NCBI GenBank assembly: GCA_028717105.1
Contig: JAQUOM010000042.1
Span: 1 to 12,060 of the forward strand
Length of the DNA: 12,060 nucleotides
Direction of reading: 5' to 3'
DNA from: Candidatus Omnitrophota bacterium
Lineage (GTDB): Bacteria; Omnitrophota; Gorgyraeia; Velamenicoccales; Velamenicoccaceae
Both the position numbers and the translations under genes were made by a program. This document shows, piece by piece, positions 1-6,108 of the stretch. The notes under the pieces were generated by a model. That model saw only the letters and a list, made by a program, of their open reading frames with translations. It ran no database searches and was not told where the DNA came from. Position 1 is the first letter of the stretch. The number at the start of each line of letters is the position of its first letter.

Positions 1-163
1 CGTCTTTGCCCTGCACCAGCCCTGGACCAGATTGAACGCTCCATGAAAAACATTTCGCAGCCGGTTCGGGACGGCGCAGGGTTTCGCTACGAACCGGGAA
101 AAAGAAGCCGTAGGCAATCTGCCCGCTTGTCTTCGACGAGCAGACAGGCATGCCGGCGTTGCT

Positions 164-1693
164 TCACAGGAAGAAGCCCCTGTCGAGGGAACGATACTGG
201 ATCGCTTCAGCAAGATGGCCTGTCGCGATGTCTTCGCATCCTGCCAGATCCGCAATGGTCCTCGAAATTTTCAATATTTTATCGTAGGCCCTGGCGCTCA
301 AGTGAAGTTCGGTCATCGCCCGCCTGAGAAGTTCGCCTTCTTCTTTTCCCAGGACGCAAAATTTTCTCACTTGCCTGTGGCTCATCCGGGCATTGAAGAA
401 GATGCCTTCCTCCGTGAATCGTTTCTTTTGTATATACCGGGCCTGATCGATTTTTTCTCTGATCTGCGCAGAGCTCTCCGAAGGCGCTGTGCTGGATAAT
501 TCCTGATAGTGCACGGCGGGTACTTCTATGTGGATGTCGATGCGGTCCAGGAGGGGGCCGGAAATTTTTGAACGGTATCTGGCGATCTGGGTCGTGCTGC
601 AACGGCACGCAGACGGATTTTGTCCCGACAAACCGCACGGGCAGGGATTCATTGCGGCGACCAGCATAAAGCGCGCCGGGAAATTCAGGGATTTTTGCGC
701 CCGGGCAATCCGGATACAGCCTTCTTCCAGGGGCTGGCGCAGGATTTCTAATGCATTGCGATGGAATTCCGGCAATTCATCCAGAAAGAGGACCCCGTGG
801 TGCGCCAGGCTGATCTCGCCGGGCTGGGGATAGGAACCTCCTCCGGCCAGCGCCACGTCGGAGATCGTGTGGTGGGGGGCGCGAAAAGGACGCCGGCGCA
901 TGAGGACGGCCCTGGACGCGTTGCCCTCGGCAACAGAATAGATTTTTGTCGTTTCCAGGGTTTCCTGCATCGTCATTTCGGGGAGGATTCCCGGCAGGCG
1001 CCTGGCAAGCATTGTCTTTCCGCTTCCCGGAGGCCCGACCATCAGGATGTTGTGTCCTCCTGCCGCGGCGATTCCCATGGCCCGCTTGGCCAGGAATTGT
1101 CCTTTTACTTCGGCAAAATCGGGTTCGTCACGGCTGTTTCCGCCTGCGTTGACGTCGGGCCTGGGATAAGGCTTGAGGGTTTCGGGGTTGTGAAGGCCTT
1201 CGATGAGTTCCCGCAGTGTCGTGAAACCAAAGACTTGTATGTTTTCAACGAGAGATGCTTCAACGGCATTGGCGGCAGGGAGGACAAATTTCTTTATTTT
1301 TTGCGTGGCAAGGGATTGGGCCATGGCCAGGACCCCTTTGACGGGCCGCAAGCGGCCATCCAGGGCAAGTTCCGCGGCGAAACAGTATTCTTCGAGTAGT
1401 CCCGGCTGGATCTGCCGGGAGGCGGCCAGGATCCCCATGGCAATGGGGAGATCGTATAAGGCGCCCTCTTTTTTGATGTCGGCAGGGGCCAGGCTGATCG
1501 TGGTTTTATCTCCCGGATAGCTGAATCCGCTGTTTTTAAGGCCCGAACGGACGCGTTCCTTGCTTTCTCTGATGGCGGAGTCGGGAAGGCCGACAAGAGA
1601 TGTTCCCGGAAGCCCTGCGGAGACATCGACTTCGATCTCAACCGGGTAGGCATCCAGGCCGATCAGACCCAACGTATGCGCTTTGGCAAGCAT
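164..1693 (-). CDS. YifB/ComM family Mg-chelatase-like AAA+ ATPase
   Basis: The 509-residue product matches the YifB/ComM family over its full usual length. The N-terminus has the family's typical opening (MLAKAHTLGLIGLDAYPVE) and an S5-like/ChlI-type domain to about residue 165. The AAA+ core follows, with Walker A GPPGSGKT (220-227) and Walker B VLFLDEL (301-307). A Cys cluster (NPCPCG near 349-354, CRC 363-365) and the Mg-chelatase C-terminal domain complete it. In proteobacteria ComM is a branch-migration helicase that helps integrate transformed DNA; in other phyla the role is less certain. The start fits the family, although no strong ribosome binding site is visible just upstream, where there is instead a small GGGG/CCCC hairpin (1701-1713). 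It is divergent from the coiled-coil gene at 1939. Family assignment is firm; a role in natural transformation here is inference. Confidence 0.95.
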   Translation of the reverse strand: MLAKAHTLGLIGLDAYPVEIEVDVSAGLPGTSLVGLPDSAIRESKERVRSGLKNSGFSYPGDKTTISLAPADIKKEGALYDLPIAMGILAASRQIQPGLLEEYCFAAELALDGRLRPVKGVLAMAQSLATQKIKKFVLPAANAVEASLVENIQVFGFTTLRELIEGLHNPETLKPYPRPDVNAGGNSRDEPDFAEVKGQFLAKRAMGIAAAGGHNILMVGPPGSGKTMLARRLPGILPEMTMQETLETTKIYSVAEGNASRAVLMRRRPFRAPHHTISDVALAGGGSYPQPGEISLAHHGVLFLDELPEFHRNALEILRQPLEEGCIRIARAQKSLNFPARFMLVAAMNPCPCGLSGQNPSACRCSTTQIARYRSKISGPLLDRIDIHIEVPAVHYQELSSTAPSESSAQIREKIDQARYIQKKRFTEEGIFFNARMSHRQVRKFCVLGKEEGELLRRAMTELHLSARAYDKILKISRTIADLAGCEDIATGHLAEAIQYRSLDRGFFL

Positions 1694-1696
1694 TGT

Positions 1697-1750
1697 GACA
1701 GGGGCTAAACCCCATCAGAGACAACGCGTTGACGTTTTACGAGCCCTGTC
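1697..1750. repeat. Inverted repeat in the yifB leader
   Basis: GACAGGG (1697-1703) is mirrored by CCCTGTC (1744-1750). Between them lie a GGGG-CTAAA-CCCC hairpin (1701-1713) and a perfect 10-bp palindrome, CAACGCGTTG (1722-1731). The block sits immediately upstream of the minus-strand yifB start, so transcribed it would fold next to the start codon. It could be a leader structure or a dispersed repeat; the sequence alone does not decide. Confidence 0.35.
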
Positions 1751-1769
1751 CCTAACGGGGTAAATCCGC

Positions 1770-1798
1770 TTGATTTTTTGAGTGGTTACAATTATAAT
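1770..1798 (+). promoter_or_regulatory. Sigma70-type promoter for the 1939 gene cluster
   Basis: TTGATT (1770-1775) is followed after exactly 17 bases by a consensus TATAAT (1793-1798). The predicted transcript would start near 1805 and carry a leader of about 134 bases before the GTG at 1939. Because ATTATAAT is its own reverse complement, a -10-like TATAAT also exists on the minus strand (1796-1791), but no good -35 is seen for that direction. Confidence 0.55.
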
Positions 1799-1845
1799 GA
1801 ACTGCTGAATTTAGGTCCTTTGAGGGAATAAGGCGGGGAAAGGAA

Positions 1846-1869
1846 CGTGATAGGATAAATCCTATCACG
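1846..1869 (+). promoter_or_regulatory. Perfect 11-bp inverted repeat in leader (operator or attenuator)
   Basis: The arms CGTGATAGGAT and ATCCTATCACG are exactly complementary with only AA between them. The element lies downstream of the TATAAT at 1793, thus inside the predicted leader. A T-rich stretch (TTCTTTTTT) begins about 6 bases after the second arm, which resembles an intrinsic terminator, but the spacing to the T-run is long. A dimeric repressor site is the alternative reading. Confidence 0.45.
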
Positions 1870-1885
1870 GGTATTCTTTTTTGTC

Positions 1886-1911
1886 AAGCGGGGCGCTGCC
1901 GCGCCTTGTTT
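1886..1911 (+). terminator. GC-rich hairpin, terminator-like, in the leader of 1939
   Basis: AAGCGGGGCGC (1886-1896) can pair with GCGCCTTGTTT (1901-1911) around a TGCC loop, with five G-C pairs next to the loop and three G-T wobbles further down. The T residues fall in the lower stem and run to 1912. As it lies between a promoter and a gene start it would act as an attenuator rather than an end-of-operon terminator. The function is unproven. Confidence 0.3.
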
Positions 1912-1938
1912 TAGACAGGGCGGGAAGGTCAAGAAGCC

Positions 1939-2655
1939 GTGAATAACAGGGTTAAAACCGGTGTCATTGCGTTGTTGGCGGGTTTTTCTGTTTTCGGCGT
2001 CTATCAGTCTTTGACCCTGTGGCGCCAAAATGAGGATTTGACCGGGCAGTTGAACCGCCTGCAGATAGACCTGTCTGCCGCCCAATTGAGCTTGAATCAG
2101 ACCAGGACTCTTCTGAGTGGGTCTTACCAGAAAAATGCCCAGTTGGAAAACGACGCTGTTCTTTTGAAGACCCGGCTGGATCGGGCCAAGAAGGAGCTCG
2201 ACGAACAGAAACAAAAGATCGGTTCTCTGATCCAGCATCTGCATGAATCCCGCGAGGTCAATGAGTTCCTGCGCGCCCGCAATACGGATGTCAGCGACCA
2301 ATATATACGCCTGGCGTTTGAAAACCAGGAGATGAAGAAGACGTTATCTTCGATCGCGGAATTGAAAAAGGCGATTGCGGCATTGCGCAAGAAGCCCGTT
2401 CGCCGCGTTCCCGCAAAGAAGGCAGTCCGTAAATCTCAAGCGGCTCCTCAACCGCGTCCCAGGGTTGCCGCCGTCCCTCCCCCTGCGGTGGACCGCGATT
2501 TGGAGGGAAACGAGGGTTTTGTCGTTAAGGATGGGGAGTCGACGCTGCTTGATCTGGTTGATATTCAGGTTGTCCCTGCTCCGGAAAAAAGCCAGCCATC
2601 GAAGACAGGCCCTGTGGTCCAAGCCCAAGAAGGCGGACAGAAAGAGAAGGAATGA
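1939..2655 (+). CDS. Membrane-anchored coiled-coil protein, unknown function
   Basis: I do not recognise a family. The 238-residue protein has a short basic N-terminus, one hydrophobic segment (about 7-27) that could be a membrane anchor or uncleaved signal, and then a long heptad-like region rich in Leu, Gln, Glu and Lys (about 28-150) typical of coiled coil. After this come a Lys/Arg/Pro/Ala-rich linker (150-185) and an acidic tail ending in Gln and Glu/Lys. This layout suggests an inner-membrane protein with a periplasmic rod, for example a scaffold or spacer in the cell envelope. The start is GTG, preceded by GGAAGG (1923-1928). The stop overlaps the next start (ATGA, 2652-2655), implying translational coupling with the DUF212 gene; the L,D-transpeptidase downstream supports an envelope setting. 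Real gene: confident; role: open. Confidence 0.8.
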   Translation: MNNRVKTGVIALLAGFSVFGVYQSLTLWRQNEDLTGQLNRLQIDLSAAQLSLNQTRTLLSGSYQKNAQLENDAVLLKTRLDRAKKELDEQKQKIGSLIQHLHESREVNEFLRARNTDVSDQYIRLAFENQEMKKTLSSIAELKKAIAALRKKPVRRVPAKKAVRKSQAAPQPRPRVAAVPPPAVDRDLEGNEGFVVKDGESTLLDLVDIQVVPAPEKSQPSKTGPVVQAQEGGQKEKE

Positions 2656-3095
2656 AGTCCATTATTTTTCAAATAGCCCATAACCATGTTTTGATCGTTA
2701 CGCTTTTGGCCTGGGTCATCGCGCAGTCGATCAAGGTGGCTTTGGGTGTTTTGCGCACGAAGCGTTTTGACTTTCGCTGGTTTATCGGGACCGGAGGCAT
2801 GCCGTCGGCCCACGCGGCCGGCTCCGGCGCCCTGGCGGTCGTCTTGGGCATCGATTACGGTTTTTCTTCGCCCCTGTTCGCTCTGGGGGCCGCTTTTGCG
2901 ATGGTGACGATGTTCGACGCCCAGGGCGTGCGCCGCTCCACGGGCAAACAGGCGTCCCTTTTGAACAAGATCCTCGACGACATTTATTGGAAAGGGAAGA
3001 TGCAGGAGGACCGCCTCAAAGAGCTCATCGGTCATACGCCTATCGAGGTCATCATGGGGGCGATTATCGGGATCCTCCTGGCTTTGATTTTTTAA
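2652..3095 (+). CDS. Divergent PAP2 family (DUF212/YuiD-like) membrane protein
   Basis: The 147-residue product matches the DUF212/divergent PAP2 family over full length. Visible hallmarks are GGMPSAH (48-54), DAQGVRRSTGKQ (89-100) and the C-terminal LIGHTPIEV (125-133), with hydrophobic segments near 12-33, 55-68, 74-88 and 132-147. The family is related to membrane acid phosphatases acting on lipid-linked phosphates such as prenyl or phosphatidyl phosphates, but the substrate is generally not known, so phosphatase activity is inferred. Its ATG overlaps the previous stop by four bases. The overlap and the following L,D-transpeptidase point to an envelope-related transcription unit. Confidence 0.9.
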   Translation: MKSIIFQIAHNHVLIVTLLAWVIAQSIKVALGVLRTKRFDFRWFIGTGGMPSAHAAGSGALAVVLGIDYGFSSPLFALGAAFAMVTMFDAQGVRRSTGKQASLLNKILDDIYWKGKMQEDRLKELIGHTPIEVIMGAIIGILLALIF

Positions 3096-3127
3096 GGAAA
3101 AGAAACCTATAGAAGAAGGAGGAATGT

Positions 3128-3955
3128 GTGAAAAAAAATATTCTGATGGCGGTCCTCGCCGTTTTTGCGGTCGCCGTCCTTGCGTTTGTCATATTTCGGG
3201 TCCGGGCCGCACATTCCGTTTCACGGCAAGGGCAGGCGGTTTTGGCCCCCGGAGGCCTGGAAAAAGAATTGAGCGAGGCACAGAAGTTGTTTGACCAGGG
3301 GGAGCTTCTCCGGGCGCGCGACGTGTTGCGGGAGATTTTTATCCAGAATGCCTCTCGTCCGGGTATTGAGGCTATCCAGAAGAAGCTCGAAGATGTGAAT
3401 ATGAAGATCATCCTTTCGGGGGTCGACGTGCCGGGCGAGACGGCCTGGCGGGAAGTGAAAAAGGGCGACACCTTAAGCATGATCGCCGACGAGTACCGCA
3501 CAACCGTCGAGATGATCAGGAGGCAGAACGGTTTGTCTTCCGATACGATCAGGGTGGGGATGAGGCTGAGGATATGGACAGGGCGTTTTTCGGTTTTGGT
3601 CGATAAGTCGCAGAATACGTTGACGCTGCTTTCCGGCGGTGAAGCCGTCAAGACCTACCGCATCTCCACCGGTAAGGATAATATTACGCCTGTGGGTGCC
3701 TTTAAGATCGTCAACAAGCTTAAAAATCCTTCCTGGACGCACGAAGGAAAGGTGTATCCGCCGGAGAGCCCGGAGAACATCCTCGGAACGCGGTGGATGG
3801 GTTTTGATATTCCCGGCTACGGCATCCACGGGACGACGCAGCCCGAAAGCATCGGTTCACAGGCGACCGCCGGATGCGTGCGGATGTTGAACGATGAGGT
3901 CGAAGAGCTCTATGATCTTCTGCCCGTCAACACAGAAGTGACCGTCATCGATTAA
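3128..3955 (+). CDS. LysM domain L,D-transpeptidase (YkuD/ErfK family)
   Basis: The 275-residue protein has a signal/anchor segment (about 4-24), a short helical, TPR-like stretch (44-92), a LysM peptidoglycan-binding domain (about 106-150, with KKGDTLSMIADEY) and a YkuD catalytic domain (about 153-275). The catalytic motif is complete: His234 in the HGT motif, Cys250 and Arg252 in AGCVRM. Such enzymes make 3-3 peptidoglycan cross-links or attach proteins to peptidoglycan in the periplasm. The GTG start is preceded by a textbook AAGGAGG (3116-3122) five bases upstream; a nearby ATG at 3124 is out of frame. It lies 32 bases after the DUF212 gene and 21 before accA, probably co-transcribed. Family call is firm; the exact cross-linking reaction is not determined. 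Confidence 0.95.
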   Translation: MKKNILMAVLAVFAVAVLAFVIFRVRAAHSVSRQGQAVLAPGGLEKELSEAQKLFDQGELLRARDVLREIFIQNASRPGIEAIQKKLEDVNMKIILSGVDVPGETAWREVKKGDTLSMIADEYRTTVEMIRRQNGLSSDTIRVGMRLRIWTGRFSVLVDKSQNTLTLLSGGEAVKTYRISTGKDNITPVGAFKIVNKLKNPSWTHEGKVYPPESPENILGTRWMGFDIPGYGIHGTTQPESIGSQATAGCVRMLNDEVEELYDLLPVNTEVTVID

Positions 3956-3976
3956 TCAACTGCCTTTAGGATCCCT

Positions 3977-4945
3977 ATGGTCGCCCTTGATTTCGAAAAA
4001 CCTATTGCCGAGCTTGAAAAGAAGATCCGGGAGCTTAAGAATTTCACCGCTGAAAAACACATCGATCTTTCAGGCGAGACCAAGCGCCTGGAGGAAAAGC
4101 TCGAACGCCTGCGCAAGGATATCTACGGAAAGCTGACGCCTTGGCAGCGTGTCCAGATTTCCCGCCACCCTCATCGGCCCTACACGCTTGATTATATCCA
4201 GCTGATCCTGAAAGATTTTGTGGAAATCCACGGGGACCGTTCTTTCCGCGACGATCGGGCCATTGTGGCCGGATTTGCCAAGCTCGACGGCCAGAAGATC
4301 GTCGTGATGGGCCATCAGAAAGGCCGCGACACCAAAGAGAACCTCGTTCGTACGTTCGGTTGCGCCCATCCGGAGGGGTATCGCAAGGCCCTGCGCGTCA
4401 TGGAACTGGCCCAGAAATTCGATCTCCCTGTCCTTATTTTTGTCGATACGCCGGGCGCTTACCCCGGGATCGGGGCCGAGGAGAGGGGGCAGGCCCAAGC
4501 GATCGCCTGGAACTTGAAGATGATGTCCGGTATTCGTGTTCCTCTGGTGATGGTTGTCATCGGCGAAGGGGGGTCCGGCGGAGCGCTCGGCATCGGTGTG
4601 GCCGATCGCGTCTGCGTCATGGAGAACGCTTATTATTCGGTGATTTCTCCGGAAGGATGCGCCGCCATCCTTTGGAAAAGCAGCGCCAAGGCGGCCGAAG
4701 CGGCCGAAGCCCTGAAATTGACAGCCCAGGATCTCTTGAGGTTCGGCGTGATCGACGAGATCATCAAGGAGCCCCTGGGCGGCGCGCATCATGACCCTGA
4801 AGATGCGGCCAAGAACATCAAGGCCTGCGCCAAAAAACATCTTGTTGAGCTTATGAAACTTCCCAAGGATGAACTTACCGACCTGCGTTATCGCAAATTC
4901 CGTCATATGGGGCATGTCCTTGAGGAGACCCGCGGGTCCCGTTAG
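3977..4945 (+). CDS. accA: Acetyl-CoA carboxylase carboxyltransferase subunit alpha
   Basis: The 322-residue length is normal for AccA. With AccD it transfers the carboxyl group from carboxybiotin-BCCP to acetyl-CoA, giving malonyl-CoA, the first committed step of fatty-acid synthesis in the cytosol. Visible hallmarks are the N-terminal helical segment, LTPWQRVQISRHPHRPYTLD (53-72), DTPGAYPG (157-164), EGGSGGALG (197-205), the SPEG turn (224-227) and PLGGAHHDP (266-274). No zinc ribbon is present, as expected because that belongs to AccD. ATG at 3977 has TAGGA (3967-3971) as a modest ribosome binding site. accD is not in the window, so the subunit genes are unlinked here or lie outside. A GC palindrome (GACCCGCGGGTC, 4927-4938) sits in the last codons without a T-run. 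Confidence 0.97.
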   Translation: MVALDFEKPIAELEKKIRELKNFTAEKHIDLSGETKRLEEKLERLRKDIYGKLTPWQRVQISRHPHRPYTLDYIQLILKDFVEIHGDRSFRDDRAIVAGFAKLDGQKIVVMGHQKGRDTKENLVRTFGCAHPEGYRKALRVMELAQKFDLPVLIFVDTPGAYPGIGAEERGQAQAIAWNLKMMSGIRVPLVMVVIGEGGSGGALGIGVADRVCVMENAYYSVISPEGCAAILWKSSAKAAEAAEALKLTAQDLLRFGVIDEIIKEPLGGAHHDPEDAAKNIKACAKKHLVELMKLPKDELTDLRYRKFRHMGHVLEETRGSR

Positions 4946-5090
4946 GCCCTTCTCGGCGCGGCATGCGGAGGCCAGCTCCTTGCGCCGGGTCAGGCCTTCT
5001 CGAAGAGCGTTTCGTATCGTACGGGCCATGGATTGTTATGCCTAAGATGTTTTCTGCTGAAGTGTCTGTTTATTCTGGAGGCCTGACGGC

Positions 5091-5654
5091 ATGAAGATTG
5101 AACAGGAATTGATCATTTTGGGGCTTTTGGAAGACAAGCCGCGGCACGGCTATGAGATCAAAAAACAGATCAAAGAGGTGATCAGTACCTTTGCCGCGCT
5201 GGAAGTCGAATCGATCTATTATTCCCTCAACCTTCTGGAGAAAAAGGGGTATCTCAAAAAGACGGTCAGCGTCGGCGGCCCCAGGCCCGAGAAATTCATC
5301 TATAGCCTGACACCTAAAGGGCACGAACGTTTTCTTCAGTTGCTGACGAAAAGTCTTTTGACCGCCGACCGTCCGAATTTCAGCATTGATGCCGCTCTCT
5401 ATTTTTTACCTTCTCTGCCTCCCGATGTCGCCCTGCGGCGGCTCAAAGGCAGAATGCGGATCCTTTCGAAGGTGGAGGAGGCTTTGGAAAAGCTCTCAGA
5501 ACAGCTCCAGGTAAAATCGTCCTATCATCTGCATTCCATTGTCGAGCATAATTTGGAACTCCTGCGCGCTGAGAAGAAGTTCATCCAGAACATCAGCCAG
5601 GAACTCACGAAGAAGAATATCAGTATCCCCGAGTGGCCCCACACCTCTATGTAA
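5091..5654 (+). CDS. PadR family transcriptional regulator
   Basis: The 187-residue protein has the PadR winged helix at residues 1-85: ILGLLEDKPRHGYEIKKQI, then the recognition region VESIYYSLNLLEKKGYL and the wing with YSLTPKG (71-77). A C-terminal helical dimerisation domain (about 95-180, Vir_AT-like) follows. PadR proteins are usually repressors released by a small effector and often control neighbouring genes. GGAGG (5077-5081) nine bases before the ATG supports the start. It stands alone between accA (145-base gap) and the metabolic operon at 6109 (454-base gap). The nearby 24-bp palindrome over a promoter makes it the obvious candidate repressor of that operon, but binding is inference. 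No padR operator is evident in its own upstream gap. Confidence 0.92.
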   Translation: MKIEQELIILGLLEDKPRHGYEIKKQIKEVISTFAALEVESIYYSLNLLEKKGYLKKTVSVGGPRPEKFIYSLTPKGHERFLQLLTKSLLTADRPNFSIDAALYFLPSLPPDVALRRLKGRMRILSKVEEALEKLSEQLQVKSSYHLHSIVEHNLELLRAEKKFIQNISQELTKKNISIPEWPHTSM

Positions 5655-5730
5655 AATGAGGAATGCAACGCCCCCTCCGTAATATTTACCCCGTGCTCAG
5701 AAGGCCTCACCTGTAAAGGTGGAGATGGAT

Positions 5731-5758
5731 GGCAGACGGGCGGAATTCCTCGTCTGCC
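5731..5758 (+). terminator. Hairpin after padR, possible weak terminator
   Basis: GGCAGACG (5731-5738) pairs exactly with CGTCTGCC (5751-5758) around 12 bases. An alternative pairing, ACGGGC (5736-5741) with GCCCGT (5756-5761), uses overlapping bases, so two folds compete. It is followed by CGTTTGTC, which has only a short T-run; it may instead be a dispersed palindromic repeat. Confidence 0.35.
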
Positions 5759-5890
5759 CGTTTGTCGGGGAAGGCGATCACGGCGGAAATCCGGCACAAA
5801 AAGGGGCACATCTGTAAAGCCGTTGGACGCCACACATCTTATTGATATAGATATGTTTAGGGTTTTGTTAAAACAAAAGAATAATAATTC

Positions 5891-5919
5891 TTGACATATT
5901 AAAATTTAATTAGTAAAAT
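5891..5919 (+). promoter_or_regulatory. Near-consensus sigma70 promoter of the 6109 operon
   Basis: TTGACA (5891-5896) matches the -35 consensus exactly and is separated by 17 bases from TAAAAT (5914-5919), one base from the -10 consensus. Transcription would start near 5926, giving a leader of about 183 bases before the ATG at 6109. The AT-rich surroundings fit a real promoter, and no better candidate is seen between padR and 6109. Confidence 0.75.
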
Positions 5920-5930
5920 TTTACTAATTA
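5907..5930. promoter_or_regulatory. Perfect 24-bp palindromic operator over the -10 box
   Basis: The left arm TAATTAGTAAAA is followed directly by its exact reverse complement TTTTACTAATTA. The -10 box of the promoter (5914-5919) lies within it, so a dimer bound here would block RNA polymerase: a classic repressor site. The adjacent padR is the first candidate regulator. The TTAGTA/TACTAA halves also resemble sites of the fatty-acid repressor FapR, and no fapR gene is in the window; the match is by eye only. Confidence 0.7.
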
Positions 5931-5956
5931 TTTTGACCAACCTTAATGCCATATCT

Positions 5957-6056
5957 AGGGACATCCGCCAGTTTTATGGCGGATATTAAAAAGTGTCATT
6001 TTAGGGTGATCCGCCTCCGGCGGATAATCAGGATCAACATTTCAGGGTCATCCGCC
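5957..6056 (+). repeat. Three imperfect direct repeats with hairpins in the operon leader
   Basis: The motif AGGG(A/T)(C/G)ATCCGCC occurs at 5957-5969, 6003-6015 and 6044-6056, spaced 46 and 41 bases. The second and third copies share an extended CATTT(T/C)AGGGT(C/G)ATCCGCC. Copy one folds as ATCCGCCA (5963-5970) with TGGCGGAT (5977-5984); copy two as ATCCGCC (6009-6015) with GGCGGAT (6019-6025). Copy three has only a weak partner (GGCG near 6068). The array lies wholly within the predicted 5' leader. Confidence 0.7.
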
Positions 6057-6108
6057 CTTGGGTTAATGGCGAAACTTCTCCTTAATTATTAGGTAAGAGG
6101 GAGTATTT

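Larger units (their letters stand above)
5655..6108. other. 454-base regulatory intergenic region
   Basis: No coding frame is convincing here. From left to right I see: a small CACCT/AGGTG hairpin (5708-5722 area), a longer hairpin (5731-5758), a broken inverted repeat TTTTGTT-AA-AACAAAA (5863-5878), an AT-rich block (about 5830-5960), a strong promoter overlapping a perfect palindrome (5891-5930), three imperfect direct repeats with hairpins (5957-6056), and the ribosome binding site GAGGGAG (6097-6103) of the next gene. The sharp change to AT-rich DNA contrasts with the coding DNA around it. Confidence 0.7.

Noticed and set aside
1..163. Open minus-strand frame downstream of yifB, running off the left edge
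   Set aside because: No stop is seen in the short stretch in more than one frame and there is an ATG near 151, but no ribosome binding site or recognisable protein pattern; too short to call.
4927..4987. Palindrome GACCCGCGGGTC and the CGGCGC/GCGCCG pair at the accA end as a terminator
   Set aside because: No T-run follows and the second pair has a 22-base loop, so an intrinsic terminator is not supported.
4070..5029. 319-residue frame on the minus strand opposite accA
   Set aside because: It is a shadow of accA, whose + strand product is unmistakable; its composition (many His, Arg, Asp) is typical of antisense readings.
5957..6056. The three leader repeats as a CRISPR array
   Set aside because: Repeats are only about 13 bases and imperfect, spacers contain the complementary hairpin arms, and no cas genes are present.
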